A DNA stretch of 64,000 bases, taken from assembly GCF_000787855.1 (NCBI RefSeq), contig NZ_BBPQ01000002.1, forward strand, positions 45,432-109,431, read 5' to 3'. Positions within the stretch are counted from its first letter, which is position 1; every line of letters starts with the position of its first letter. The stretch comes from Streptacidiphilus anmyonensis (lineage in GTDB: Bacteria > Actinomycetota > Actinomycetes > Streptomycetales > Streptomycetaceae). This document shows, one piece after another, positions 1 through 9,436 of this stretch. The notes under the pieces are model-generated. The model was given only the letters and a program-made list of their open reading frames with translations. It was not told the DNA's origin and did not search any database. The position numbers and the translations under genes were made by a program.

Positions 1-345
1 GCGCGCGGGATCGGCGGTGGCCGCCTCCGCGACCAGGGAGCGGAAGGCGACGGCGTCGGTGTCGAGGCGGCCGCCGCCGAGCAGGCGGTAGCCCTCGGGG
101 CCCGAGCCGACGTGCTCGGCGCCGAGGGCGCGCCGCAGCCGGGCGACCAGCGTCTGCAGGGCGTCCTGCGGATCCGCCGGGCCCGCCTCGCCCCAGATCT
201 CCTCGATCAGCGCCCACGGCTGCGCCGCCCGCCCCTCCCGCAGCGCGAGCGCGGCCGTCAGCGCACGCAGCCGCGCGCCCGCGAGGGCCACGGGCCGTTG
301 GTCGTCGCCGAGGACGAGCGTGCTGCCGAGGATCCCGAAGCGCAT
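1..345 (-). CDS. SARP/AfsR-type transcriptional regulator, N-terminal part (truncated by window edge)
   Basis: The minus-strand frame from the ATG at 345 stays open to base 1. The protein starts MRFGILGSTLVLGDD, followed by an OmpR/PhoB-type winged helix in which ALAGARLRALTAALAL and WGEAGPADPQDALQTLVARLR are the typical SARP segments. It then reads LGAEHVGSGPEGYRL, and a bacterial transcriptional activation (BTAD) domain appears to begin. SARP proteins bind direct repeats upstream of secondary-metabolism or developmental genes and activate transcription. The C-terminal part lies outside the window, so I cannot tell a small SARP from a large AfsR-like protein with an NB-ARC ATPase. It is divergent from the site-2 protease gene; I see nothing notable in the 191-base gap. 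Confidence 0.85.
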   Translation of the reverse strand, partial: MRFGILGSTLVLGDDQRPVALAGARLRALTAALALREGRAAQPWALIEEIWGEAGPADPQDALQTLVARLRRALGAEHVGSGPEGYRLLGGGRLDTDAVAFRSLVAEAATADPAR

Positions 346-536
346 CCCCACATTCTGACCCACGCTCCGGCCCGCCCGTGATCAAGCCCTGGAACCGGGC
401 CGCGACCTCACGCGTTGACCTCAGCGGGGCGGACGGATGCGCGCCGGGCTTGGCGTGCACGGCGACGGCACGGCATCATCGGCAGGCACTTCCGCCCGCC
501 CGCCGCCCCTTGTCCCCGACCGGAGCCCCGTCACCC

Positions 537-1352
537 ATGAGCGTGTTCAGCCACTCGCATTCGCACTCGGACCGCCGGATCAGCACCGTCTTCTGGGTCC
601 TGCTCGCGGTCTTCGCCACCACCGGCTGGATGCTGTGGGTCGGCTGGGGCAACGCGAAACTCGGCGTCTTCCTCTTCGTCTGCGCGGGCTGGCTGATCTC
701 GCTGTGCCTGCACGAGTTCGGCCACGCGCGCGCGGCCCTGCACGGCGGCGACATCACCGTCGGCTCCAAGGGCTACCTGACGCTGAACCCGCTGAAGTAC
801 ACGCACCCGGTGTACAGCTTCGTGATGCCGCTGATCTTCATCATCCTCGGCGGCATCGCGCTGCCGGGCGGCGCGGTCTTCATCGAGCGCGGTCGCATCC
901 GCAGCAAGGCGAAGAACGCCCTCGTCTCGGCCGCGGGTCCGGCGATCAACGCGGCCTTCGCGCTGGTCCTGCTGATCGTCCTGGCCGTCGTCGCCCCGAC
1001 CTTCGACGGCCTGACCGCCGTGCCGCACCTGGAGTTCTACTCGGCGCTCGGCTACCTGGCCCTGCTGCAGGTGATGGCGACCATCCTGAACCTGGTCCCG
1101 ATGCCCGGCCTGGACGGCTACGGCATCATCGAGCCCTGGCTCTCCTACGAGACACGCCGCTCGCTGGCGAACATCGCGCCCTACGGCATGATGATCGTCT
1201 TCCTGCTGCTGTGGAACCGCACCATCAACGACTGGTTCTTCGGCAACCTCGTCGACCCGGTCCTCAGCTGGTTCGGGGCGGACTGGTACGCCGCCTACGG
1301 CAACAACCTGTTCCACTTCTTCAGCATCGGCTTCCCCGGCTTCGGCAACTGA
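537..1352 (+). CDS. Site-2 protease family protein (peptidase M50), integral membrane
   Basis: A predicted intramembrane zinc metalloprotease of about 271 residues. The zinc site HEFGH is at residues 59-63 inside a hydrophobic helix, and the third ligand region NLVPMPGLDG ends with Asp193-Gly194, as in the M50 family NPxDG motif. Several further hydrophobic segments surround these (about 20-35, 45-58, 95-112, 130-153, 170-190, 215-228). An earlier in-frame ATG at 378 would add 53 residues of low-complexity sequence, so I prefer the ATG at 537, from which homology-like sequence (a His-rich SHSHSHS tail, then the first membrane helix) begins. Family members cleave membrane-bound anti-sigma factors or signal-peptide remnants; no substrate is evident nearby. 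Confidence 0.9.
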   Translation: MSVFSHSHSHSDRRISTVFWVLLAVFATTGWMLWVGWGNAKLGVFLFVCAGWLISLCLHEFGHARAALHGGDITVGSKGYLTLNPLKYTHPVYSFVMPLIFIILGGIALPGGAVFIERGRIRSKAKNALVSAAGPAINAAFALVLLIVLAVVAPTFDGLTAVPHLEFYSALGYLALLQVMATILNLVPMPGLDGYGIIEPWLSYETRRSLANIAPYGMMIVFLLLWNRTINDWFFGNLVDPVLSWFGADWYAAYGNNLFHFFSIGFPGFGN

Positions 1353-1373
1353 TCCCGGCGGACGGGCTCCGGC

Positions 1374-1550
1374 TCAGCTGCCGGCGGCCGCGAGGCGGGC
1401 GCGGCGCCAGTGGACCCAGCCGACGTTGCTGGCGACGCCCGCGAGCAGGACGAAGGCCAGGCCCAGCCAGAACTGCGCCAGGACCGACACCACCGCGGCG
1501 GCGACGGCCAGGACGGCGAGGGTGAAGGCGAACAGGGCGAAGCGGGGCAT
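1374..1550 (-). CDS. Small membrane protein, 58 aa, unknown function
   Basis: A short minus-strand gene starting MPRFALFAFTLAVLAV, with two hydrophobic segments (about residues 5-24 and 27-42) and a basic C-terminal tail containing HWRRAR. A GGGAG Shine-Dalgarno-like sequence lies a few bases before the ATG. It sits between the site-2 protease gene (convergent, 21 bases away) and npdG (same strand, upstream). Small two-helix proteins of this kind are common in streptomycetes and usually unnamed. Function is unknown. Confidence 0.6.
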   Translation of the reverse strand: MPRFALFAFTLAVLAVAAAVVSVLAQFWLGLAFVLLAGVASNVGWVHWRRARLAAAGS

Positions 1551-1657
1551 CGGGGAACTCCCACCAAGGACATGCGGACGGGCCGGACAGGGATCCATTC
1601 TCCCTCTCCGGCCCCCGTGCTTCCGACCCGGGGTCGGCGGCGCCGTGCGCAGCCGAC

Positions 1658-2374
1658 TCAGACGTCCGTGATGCGCAGGCCCGCGTGGGCCTTGTACCGG
1701 CGGTTGACCGAGATCAGGTTGGCCACCAGCGACTCGACCTGGTGGGCATTGCGCAGCCGGCCCGCGAAGACGCCGCGCATGCCGGGGATGCGGTCGGCGA
1801 GCGCCTGCACGGTGTCCGTCGCGGCTCGGTCCTCGCCCAGGACCAGGACGTCGATGTCGATCTCCTCGACCTCGCGGTCCTCCAGCAGCACCGCCGAGAG
1901 GTGGTGGAACGCGGCCGTCACCCGCGACTCCGGCAGCAGCGCCGCGGCCTGCTGCGCCGCGCTGCCCTCCTCCGGCTTGAGCGCGTAGGCGCCCTGCTTG
2001 TCGAAGCCGAGCGGGTTGACGCAGTCGACCACGATCTTGCCCGCCAGCTCGGCGCGCAGCGCGGCCAGCAGCTCGCCGTGACCCTCCCACGGGACGGCGA
2101 CGATGACGACGTCCGCACGCGCCGCGGTACTCGCGTTGTCCGCGCCCTCCACGCCGTGGCCGAGCTCCGCCGCCGCGGCCGCGGCCCGCTCGGCGCTGCG
2201 GGAACCGACGACCACCCGCTGGCCGGCCTTGGCCAGCCGGTAGGCCAGGCCCCGGCCCTGCGGGCCGGTGCCGCCCAGCACGCCGACCACCAGGCCGGAG
2301 ACGTCGGGCAGGTCGAAGGGCGTGCGGGCGGGCGTGGCGCCGGCAGCGGCCGACGCCGCATCAGAGGTACTCAT
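1658..2374 (-). CDS. npdG: NADPH-dependent F420 reductase
   Basis: A 238-residue protein predicted to transfer hydride between NADPH and the deazaflavin coenzyme F420, supplying reduced F420 to cytoplasmic oxidoreductases. After about 25 Ala-rich residues the Rossmann motif GVLGGTGPQGRGLAYRLAKAG appears in order, followed by GSRS (NADP phosphate contact), VPWEGHGE, a central VDCVNPLGFD and the C-terminal NLISVNRRYKAHAGLRITD, all typical of the Fno/NpdG family. The length matches the family. It is divergent from a gene of unknown function whose start is only 47 bases away. F420 enzymes occur in actinobacterial antibiotic pathways, but no F420-dependent partner is visible here. Confidence 0.93.
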   Translation of the reverse strand: MSTSDAASAAAGATPARTPFDLPDVSGLVVGVLGGTGPQGRGLAYRLAKAGQRVVVGSRSAERAAAAAAELGHGVEGADNASTAARADVVIVAVPWEGHGELLAALRAELAGKIVVDCVNPLGFDKQGAYALKPEEGSAAQQAAALLPESRVTAAFHHLSAVLLEDREVEEIDIDVLVLGEDRAATDTVQALADRIPGMRGVFAGRLRNAHQVESLVANLISVNRRYKAHAGLRITDV

Positions 2375-2408
2375 GACCAGATCCTCCCATTCCGTCGTCC
2401 GGGTGCGG

Positions 2409-2414
2409 CAGCAT
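2409..2414 (+). promoter_or_regulatory. Candidate -10 element (CAGCAT), leaderless start at 2422
   Basis: The hexamer CAGCAT ends seven bases before the ATG at 2422 and no Shine-Dalgarno sequence is present. This is the spacing expected if transcription starts at the A of the start codon. Inferred from spacing only. Confidence 0.4.
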
Positions 2415-2421
2415 GGCGTGC

Positions 2422-3024
2422 ATGGATGCGGTGAGGGTCACAATGCTGCGGGAACTGCTCGCGGAAACCCCGTGGATCGCACGCACCCGCGGCTTCGCGG
2501 GGACGCTGCGCGAGACGGCGCGTCCCGGCGGTCTGCTGCTGGTGGGCACGGAGGCCGAGGAGCCGTGGCACCTGGCGGCGCACCTGTCCGACGAGGCCGC
2601 CTACGCGGACCTGCCGGAGCTCTCCCCGGTGCTGGTGCGGCACCACGTCCCCCCGGGCGCGCCCGCGCACCTCGCGGTCCCGCTCGCGCGCCTGGAGGAG
2701 GCGCGGCGCGGTGAGACGGTCTTCGTCGTCGCCCCCGACGCGGCCGGCGAGGGCCTGCTGGAGCGGGTCCACGACGCGCGCCGCGTCGGCGCGACGGTGC
2801 TCGCCCTGGAGGCGGCCGATCCCGAGCTGCGCGGCCTGGCGCACGAGGCCCTGACGGTCGCCCCGGATCCCGGCGCGCCCTCCTTCGAGCTCGTCCAACA
2901 CCTCGTCAGCGCGGCCGCGGGCGAACCCGCGACGCCGACCCGCCGCCGCGGCCCCGGCCTGCGCGGCAGGCTCGCCCGCCTGGTCGACCAGCTGACCGCT
3001 CCCCCGCCGCCGCTGGGCTGGTGA
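2422..3024 (+). CDS. Conserved hypothetical protein, possible SIS-like sugar-isomerase fold
   Basis: About 200 residues, divergent from npdG. I set the start at the ATG at 2422 because a -10-like hexamer is placed seven bases upstream and the alternative three codons earlier has no signal. The N-terminal half has LLLVGTEAEEPWHLAAHLSDEAAY; the C-terminal half has VFVVAPDAAGEGLLERVHDAR followed by ATVLALEA, alternating beta/alpha segments that resemble the SIS (phosphosugar-binding) fold. The last 35 residues are basic and Pro-rich. I do not recognise catalytic residues and do not assign a function. Confidence 0.7.
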   Translation: MDAVRVTMLRELLAETPWIARTRGFAGTLRETARPGGLLLVGTEAEEPWHLAAHLSDEAAYADLPELSPVLVRHHVPPGAPAHLAVPLARLEEARRGETVFVVAPDAAGEGLLERVHDARRVGATVLALEAADPELRGLAHEALTVAPDPGAPSFELVQHLVSAAAGEPATPTRRRGPGLRGRLARLVDQLTAPPPPLGW

Positions 3025-3083
3025 CCGCCGCGTCCACCGGGTGGCGGAACCCGGCGTGCCGTCGGCCGGGCGCCGTCGTTGGC

Positions 3084-3126
3084 TGGGCGTAGCCGTTGAC
3101 TGGGCGTAGTGGTCGACTGGGCGTAG
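3084..3126 (+). repeat. Three 17-bp direct repeats in the terpene synthase leader
   Basis: The core tgggcgtag occurs at 3084-3092, 3101-3109 and 3118-3126, exactly 17 bases apart, preceded each time by a variant of cgttggc/cgttgac/ggtcgac. The last copy ends 25 bases before the terpene synthase ATG. The array could be a binding site for a regulator (SARPs use direct repeats, although typically with 11- or 22-bp phase) or slippage-generated sequence. Confidence 0.75.
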
Positions 3127-3151
3127 CCGTCGGACGTACGGGAGGTACGGG

Positions 3152-4198
3152 ATGAGTCAGGCCGCCACCAGCCCGCGACGACGGGACGGGCAGGCCGTGG
3201 TCCTGGACCTCGCTCTCCCGCACGGCAGGCTCCGGCCGGCCCGCACGCATCCGGACGTCGACGCCGTCCGCGCCGCGCACGACGCGTGGTTCCGCGAGGT
3301 GCTCGCGGGGCTGCGCCTGCCGGGCGCGCGGCGGCTGTTCGGCGAGTGCGAGGGCGTCAGCCTGATGTGCGGCGTGCTCCCGGAGGCGGACGGCGAGCGG
3401 CTGGTGGGGATCTGCGTGGCCGCGTCGGCGCTGTTCCTGCTCGACGACGTCGCCGACGAGGAGGCGGAGGAGCGGGCCAGGGCCTCGGACTATCTGGCCG
3501 TGCTGCGCGGCGAGGGGCCGGTCCCCGCGGGCTCCGCGCCGCTCGGCCTGCTGGCGCGGACGTTGACACGGGCGCGCGAGGGTGTGCCGGACCGGCTGTG
3601 GGCACGGTTCGTGGCCGGGTTCTCCGAGGTCATCGCGGCCGGGGCGGCCAAGGAGCGGACCGCGCGCGAGGCCCTGCGCGGCTACGACGCCTATCTGGCC
3701 GCCCGCTACGCGGACTCCGCCTTCGACCTGGTCGGCGTCGCCATCGAGCACGGCCTGGACCTGGATGTGACGGACCTTCGGAAAGCCGCCGCCCCCGGCC
3801 TCTGGGCCGAGCTCCACCGGGCCTGCTTCGTGCACACGATCCTGGTCAACGACCTCCTCTCGTTCCGCAAGGAGTACTTCGCGGGGGAGCCGATGAACGC
3901 CCTCGCCGTGCTGCACGACGCCGAGGGACACTCCTGGCAGCAGGCCGCCGACACCGTCTGCGCCCGGATCGCCGCCGCCGAGGAGAACTTCCTCGCGGCC
4001 TCCGGCGGTCTGCGCCGGAGCGTCGAGGACCCGTCCCTGGAGCCGTACCTGACGGCGTGGGAGCTGATGCTCGTCGGCAACCTCCGCTGGTCGCTGGGCT
4101 GTTCCCGCTACCACGGAGCACGGCCCGCGCCGGCGGCCGGACGTCTGCCGGTCCCGACGCGGATGACGCTGCACCGGGACCGGACCGTCTTCGACTAG
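3152..4198 (+). CDS. Class I terpene synthase (probable sesqui- or diterpene cyclase)
   Basis: A 348-residue enzyme predicted to ionise a prenyl diphosphate and cyclise it. The aspartate-rich metal motif DDVADEE is at 98-104 after the helix SALFLL. The second metal motif NDLLSFRKE (NSE type, N233, S237, E241) is followed by the C-terminal Arg-Tyr pair at 319-320 (CSRYHG). In the G-helix region R185-x-x-D188-S189 fits the pyrophosphate sensor, linker and effector positions described for bacterial terpene synthases. Length and motif spacing suit a single-domain alpha-fold cyclase. A GGGAGG Shine-Dalgarno lies six bases before the ATG. No cytochrome P450, methyltransferase or prenyl synthase gene is adjacent, so it is an orphan. 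The product cannot be predicted; geosmin and 2-methylisoborneol synthase are unlikely from length and motifs. Confidence 0.9.
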   Translation: MSQAATSPRRRDGQAVVLDLALPHGRLRPARTHPDVDAVRAAHDAWFREVLAGLRLPGARRLFGECEGVSLMCGVLPEADGERLVGICVAASALFLLDDVADEEAEERARASDYLAVLRGEGPVPAGSAPLGLLARTLTRAREGVPDRLWARFVAGFSEVIAAGAAKERTAREALRGYDAYLAARYADSAFDLVGVAIEHGLDLDVTDLRKAAAPGLWAELHRACFVHTILVNDLLSFRKEYFAGEPMNALAVLHDAEGHSWQQAADTVCARIAAAEENFLAASGGLRRSVEDPSLEPYLTAWELMLVGNLRWSLGCSRYHGARPAPAAGRLPVPTRMTLHRDRTVFD

Positions 4199-4232
4199 GG
4201 AACGCGGCCGGCGGACGCAGCCGCCCGGCGGC

Positions 4233-4904
4233 TCAGGCCCGGCGTCGGCGCACGGACAGCGCCACGCCCACGCCCACCGCCAGCACCAGCGCCGCCGCCG
4301 TGGCCCGGGCCCAGGCGCCTGCCGTGGCGACGGAGACCACCGCGCCGACCAGCACCAGCCCCTGGGCCGCGATCGCGGCCAGCAGCAGCGGCCAGTCCCG
4401 CAGTTGGGCCGCGCCGGGCGGGCCTCCCGCCGCCGCGTCGACGAAGAGCAGATAGGCCAGGAGCAGCGCCGCGTCGCAGAACATCATCCAGGTCGGCGGT
4501 GATCCGATCGCGACCACCACCACGAAGCCCACCGCCAGCACGGTGTTGCGGTGCCGGGAGAGCTTGGACGCCCAGCGGGGGTCGCCGCTGACGGGCCGCG
4601 CCACGACCGGCGGCGCCGCGAACCAGGCGATCAGCCCCATGACCACCACCAGGGCCAGCCGCACGACGGAGGAGACCAGCAGGTATCCGGCGTGCGCCAG
4701 GCCCGCGGGGTCGGCGGCGGCCAGCGCCAGCGCCGCGCCCAGCACGCGCCCGGCCCACAGCTCCGACTCCCGCCGCGCGACCTCGGGGTGGCGCGGCGCT
4801 CCGTCGTCGTCGAACGGCGGGAAGGCGGGCAGGGCGGCCATCTCGGCGTCCGCCTCGGCGGTGGCCCCGCTCACCGTGGCCCCGCTCATCGTGGCCTCGC
4901 TCAT
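4233..4904 (-). CDS. Integral membrane protein of the MoxR/DUF58 operon
   Basis: A 223-residue protein, last gene of the minus-strand operon. Its ATG overlaps the stop codon of the DUF58 gene (ATGA at 4901-4904), suggesting translational coupling. The N-terminus is made of three 15-bp duplications (MSEAT, MSGAT, VSGAT) followed by an acidic/Pro stretch. Then come four to six hydrophobic segments (about 75-100, 118-135, 140-160, 175-190 and 200-215), and it ends VRRRRA. I do not recognise a named domain. Its position suggests a role with the AAA+ and DUF58 proteins, perhaps as a membrane anchor. It is convergent with the terpene synthase gene, 34 bases away. Confidence 0.75.
   Translation of the reverse strand: MSEATMSGATVSGATAEADAEMAALPAFPPFDDDGAPRHPEVARRESELWAGRVLGAALALAAADPAGLAHAGYLLVSSVVRLALVVVMGLIAWFAAPPVVARPVSGDPRWASKLSRHRNTVLAVGFVVVVAIGSPPTWMMFCDAALLLAYLLFVDAAAGGPPGAAQLRDWPLLLAAIAAQGLVLVGAVVSVATAGAWARATAAALVLAVGVGVALSVRRRRA
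4860..4904 (-). repeat. In-frame 15-bp tandem repeat, three copies
   Basis: Three successive 15-base units of the form (A/G)TGAGCG(A/G)GGCCAC(G/C) make up the first 15 codons of the membrane-protein gene (MSEAT-MSGAT-VSGAT). The second and third units each begin with ATG or GTG, so alternative starts with the same reading frame are available. Confidence 0.85.
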
Positions 4905-6231
4905 CGCAGCCTCCCTTGGATCCGGGTGCGCAGCAGCGGCGCGAAGGACAGGTCGAGGGTGCCGCCCTCCCACGGGACGACCGGGATGCCCTTCTCGGCC
5001 AGGCTGAACCGCAGCGCCTCGCGGTCGAGCCGCCACAGCCGCAGCGCCAACTCCTCGGTGTACTCGGCCTTGCTGATCCGCGGGTCGCCGATGGGGATCT
5101 CCACGACCACCACCGGGTTGCCGCGCTCGGCGAGCCCGCCGAGCACGCCCATCATCCGGTTGTCCGCGAGCGGGGTGACCGCGTGGACCAGCGCGCCGTG
5201 CGGCAGCGCGGGCGGGGGCAGCCGGTTCAGGTCGGGCGTCTGGTAGGCGAGATCGCGCCGCACGTCGAGGACCGTCTGCACCAGCCGGTAGAAGTACTGG
5301 TCGCCCTGGCCGGGTTGGAGCCAGTGCAGCCGTCCGCCGACGGAGACGACGCCGACCCGGTCGTGGCTGCGCAGGTAGGCGCGGGCGATCCCGGCGGCGA
5401 CGCGCAGCGACTCGTCCAGGCTGGACCCGCCGGTGGCCGGGTCGCGCAGGTCGGCGAAGGCGTCGAGGAGCACCACCACGTCGGCGGCCCGCTCGGAGGC
5501 GAACTGCTGGAGCTGGACGGCGCCGCGGCGGGTGGTGGCAGGCCAGTTGATCCGGCGCTGCCGCTCGCCCCAGACGAACGGGCGGGTGCCGATGACCTCG
5601 ACGCCCTCGCCCTGCTGGCGCGAGGTGTGCTCGCCGAGGTTGCCCGGCAGCCGCACCGGCACCGGGGTGAGCCCACCGTCGGCGGGGGTGGGGAAGACCT
5701 CGATCTGGCCCAGCTCCACGCGCAGCGTGCGGCGCAGCAGCCCGCCGCGGTCGTGCACGTCCACGTCCGCCGTGCCGAGCGTCCAGCGGCCCCAACGCCG
5801 GGCCACGAAGCCGAGGGTGAGCTGGGCCCCCTCCGACTCGACGGAGACCAGCTCGCATCCGGCCCCGACCACCACCCCGGGGTCGAGCCACTCGGCCGAG
5901 CCGGCGAAGGCGACCCGGAACCGGGCGGTGACCGGCTCGCCCTCGAAGACGCGCAGGCTGGACTGCCGCACCCGGCCGTCCGCGAGCACCGGTTCGCCGG
6001 CCACCCGGTGCACGCTGAGCGCCGCGAACAGGATCAGGCACAGCGGCCCGGCCGCCAGCGTCAGCAGCCACGGCTGGGCCGTGAGCAGCGCGACCACCAC
6101 CGCGGCGACGGTGACCGAGAGCAGCCGGACGGCCCGCTCGGTCAGCCGCACGCCCGCTTCCGGCGCGCCGGGGATCTCCTCGTGCTCGGTGCCCTGCGCC
6201 TGGCCGCCGAGGACCCGGTCCAGCGAGTGGA

Positions 6232-6235
<4 letters not shown>
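4901..6235 (-). CDS. DUF58 domain-containing protein
   Basis: A 444-residue protein. The start is the ATG at 6235, which overlaps the MoxR stop codon (ATGA); a longer frame upstream lies inside moxR and is rejected. Two hydrophobic helices occur near residues 35-75 (VAAVVVALLTAQPWLLTLAAGP). A beta-rich region follows, then the DUF58 signature GERQRRINWPATTRRG near 275-290, and a von Willebrand A-like segment DVVVLLDAFADLRDP. DUF58 proteins are nearly always encoded beside MoxR AAA+ ATPases, which are thought to act on metal-dependent adhesion-type domains in envelope or stress functions. Substrate unknown. Confidence 0.9.
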
Positions 6236-7275
<1,040 letters not shown>

Positions 7276-7336
7276 GGTGCTCCTCGATGGACTTGATCGC
7301 GCTGCGGAGACGTCTCCGCGGCGGTCGGTGGAACGG

Positions 7337-8053
7337 TCACAGGGTTTCCAGGCGCTCGACGAGCAGCTCCAGCAGCGCGGGAGGCAGCGGCCTGGGATCG
7401 GGGACGTTGCGGTGGCCCGCCTGCCGGGCCGCGCGGATCGCGGCCGGCGTGCGGGGGCGGAACGGGTCGAGCCACGGCCACAGCTGCGGCCCGATGATCG
7501 CCGCGGCCTGCTCGGGCTGCATCCGCAGCGAGACGCCGTGACGTTCCGCCAGCCGGACCTCGTAGAGGCGCAGCAGCAGCGGGTACAGGTGCAGCGCGTA
7601 GCCCTCCGGGGTGCGGGCGGCGTCGGACAGCGCGGCGTCCCAGTAGCGCAGCGTCGGTTCACGCGTGCCCACGAGCCGGCTGCGGCGCCGGAACCCGCTG
7701 TCCATGACGCCCGCGCCGCCGACCCATCGGGCCGCCCAGGCTCCGGCCGCGACGAGCACGACGGCTCCGACGGAGAGACCGGCGGCGCCGCCGACGGCCC
7801 ACAGCGCGGCGAGGCAGGCGATGCCGAAGCCCGCGAGCGTCAGCAGCGCCAGCCGGTCGGGACCGAGCCACGGCTGGCGCGGGGACGCGACGGGCGGGCG
7901 CATGGGCGCGGACACGGACCGACGGCCCCCGTCGTAGCCGGGGAACGCCGAGCGGAACGGCTGCTGCGGCCCGGACTGGGACTGCACGGGCTGCGGCTCC
8001 ACAGACTGCGGCTGCGCGGGCTGCGGCACTCCGGGAGCGTGCTGAGCCGGCAT
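7337..8053 (-). CDS. Hypothetical membrane protein of the MoxR operon
   Basis: A 238-residue protein. The first 65 residues are a Gln/Pro-rich segment (QPAQPQSVEPQPVQSQ), probably disordered. Two hydrophobic helices follow (about 68-92 and 95-112). The cytoplasmic remainder contains YALHLYPLLLRLYEVRLAERHGVSLR and ends LLELLVERLETL. Its start codon shares one base with the stop of the DUF4129 gene (TGATG at 8053), while 61 bases separate it from moxR downstream. Genes with this layout sit between DUF4129 and MoxR genes in streptomycetes; function unknown. Confidence 0.8.
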   Translation of the reverse strand: MPAQHAPGVPQPAQPQSVEPQPVQSQSGPQQPFRSAFPGYDGGRRSVSAPMRPPVASPRQPWLGPDRLALLTLAGFGIACLAALWAVGGAAGLSVGAVVLVAAGAWAARWVGGAGVMDSGFRRRSRLVGTREPTLRYWDAALSDAARTPEGYALHLYPLLLRLYEVRLAERHGVSLRMQPEQAAAIIGPQLWPWLDPFRPRTPAAIRAARQAGHRNVPDPRPLPPALLELLVERLETL

Positions 8054-9045
8054 CAGATCTCCACCTCCTCGCGCACGCCGAAGCGCGCGTCGGCCGCGGC
8101 CCCGGCGGCGGTCAGGTGGGCGCCGATGGACTCCAGTGCGGCACGGGCCTGGTCGCGCTGGTGCTCGCCCATCGGGTGGGTGGAGTAGCGCGCCTCGCCG
8201 AACAGGTCGGTCAGGGTCTGCGCGGCACGGCCCTGGACCAGCCCGGCCTCCGCCGCGCGCTGGAGCAGCTCCGTCGGCGTGTCCGCCGTGCGGCGGCTGA
8301 CGCCGCCCCCGGCGAGGGACTTCTCCATCGCGGCGTAGCAGGCGATGATCGCCGTGCGCGGGTCAGGGTCGTCCGCGAGGGCCTCCCGACCCGCCTGCAC
8401 GGCGCCGGCCAGGGCGTCTCCCGTGCCGTCGTCGAGCCCTCCGTCGACGGCTCCCTCGCCGGCAGCGCCGGCCCGCTGACGGGCGATCAGCCAGCGGGAG
8501 AGCACGACGGCCAGCAGGACGACCAGGGCGACGCCGAGAAGGACGAGGAAGCCGATCAGCACGTCCTGGAAGTTGATCGGACTGCTGTTCTGGGTCGAGT
8601 TCGACGGGCCTGCCGAGGCGACGGACGGCAACTCCGTCGGCGTCCGCCCCACGCCGGTCGGGGGGCCCACCGCGACGCCCTGGTTCGGCTGCGGCGGCGG
8701 CGGGAGCTGGACGCTGCGCGTGCCGAGGATCGTCACGCCCACCACGGTGGCCAAGCCCATGAGGATGAAGCCCGGCAGGACGAGCGAGGCGATCCGCGAC
8801 TGGGCGGGCGTGCCGCCGCCGGTCAGCCGCTCCTGACGTCGCCGCACCTGGACGGCGAGCGTCCAGCCCACGACGATGACGCCGAGCGCGAGCAGCACCC
8901 AGGTGCCCTTCGCCGGCCCTTCGCCGGCCAGCGCGGTCCCCCGCGCGGCGTTCATCGCGACGGCGGCCACGCCCAGCACGACCGCGGCCCCGAGGGCCGC
9001 GGCGAGCCGCGCGGCCACGCGCGGATTGTCACTGCCACGTGCCAC
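8053..9045 (-). CDS. DUF4129 domain-containing membrane protein
   Basis: About 330 residues, first gene of the MoxR operon. I choose the GTG at 9045, preceded by GGGGGA at a suitable distance, over a start 43 codons upstream whose extra residues look non-conserved. Hydrophobic segments occur near 12-30, 42-60, 85-105 and 165-190, the last ([21 protein letters not shown]) preceding the C-terminal DUF4129 domain. That domain is marked by [28 protein letters not shown] and [17 protein letters not shown]. The domain commonly ends transglutaminase-like or MoxR-associated proteins. The operon order DUF4129, membrane protein, MoxR, DUF58, membrane protein is typical of an actinobacterial envelope module. 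Confidence 0.85.
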   Translation of the reverse strand: MARGSDNPRVAARLAAALGAAVVLGVAAVAMNAARGTALAGEGPAKGTWVLLALGVIVVGWTLAVQVRRRQERLTGGGTPAQSRIASLVLPGFILMGLATVVGVTILGTRSVQLPPPPQPNQGVAVGPPTGVGRTPTELPSVASAGPSNSTQNSSPINFQDVLIGFLVLLGVALVVLLAVVLSRWLIARQRAGAAGEGAVDGGLDDGTGDALAGAVQAGREALADDPDPRTAIIACYAAMEKSLAGGGVSRRTADTPTELLQRAAEAGLVQGRAAQTLTDLFGEARYSTHPMGEHQRDQARAALESIGAHLTAAGAAADARFGVREEVEI

Positions 9046-9191
9046 CGGTGTCCCCCACAGTGCGAGTTGCTTCGGCACACCCTGCCACAGCCCTCCGTAC
9101 CGCGTCAGGTGCCTGCCCGCCTTGTCGCACTTCGTACACGGTTGCAGCCCCGCCGGCTGGCGGTCGCCGGACACGACCTGGGGCTACGGGG

Positions 9192-9383
9192 TCACTCCCA
9201 GCGCGGGTCGTGGTCCCATTCGTCGTTGCGTTCCGCGACGCGCTCGAGCGCGTGGGACGCCGCCTGGGCCGTCGGATAGGGGCCGAGCCGGTTGCGGGCG
9301 GGGCACTCCGGGCCCTCCTCGACCTTCTTGTGCTTCAGGCAGTAGAACCACTCGCCGGGCTTGCCCGTCGCCTGCTTGGCCAT
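9192..9383 (-). CDS. Small conserved protein, 63 aa
   Basis: The protein starts [20 protein letters not shown] and contains [24 protein letters not shown] and [17 protein letters not shown]. One Cys-His pair and one later Cys could bind metal, and the segment after NRLGPYPT resembles a small SPOR/DUF-type alpha-beta unit. It is divergent from map (54 bases between starts), a pairing common in streptomycetes. The Shine-Dalgarno-like GAAGGAGCGACG precedes the ATG. Function unknown. Confidence 0.7.
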   Translation of the reverse strand: MAKQATGKPGEWFYCLKHKKVEEGPECPARNRLGPYPTAQAASHALERVAERNDEWDHDPRWE

Positions 9384-9423
9384 CGTCGCTCCTTCGTTCC
9401 GTACCGGAGGTCTACCCGCTGAT

Positions 9424-9429
9424 TAGGAT
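9424..9429 (+). promoter_or_regulatory. Candidate -10 element (TAGGAT), leaderless map
   Basis: TAGGAT fits the TANNNT consensus and ends seven bases before the ATG at 9437. No Shine-Dalgarno sequence is suitably placed for that ATG. This supports a leaderless transcript and decides the start over the in-frame ATG at 9428. Confidence 0.5.
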
Positions 9430-9436
9430 GGCCACC

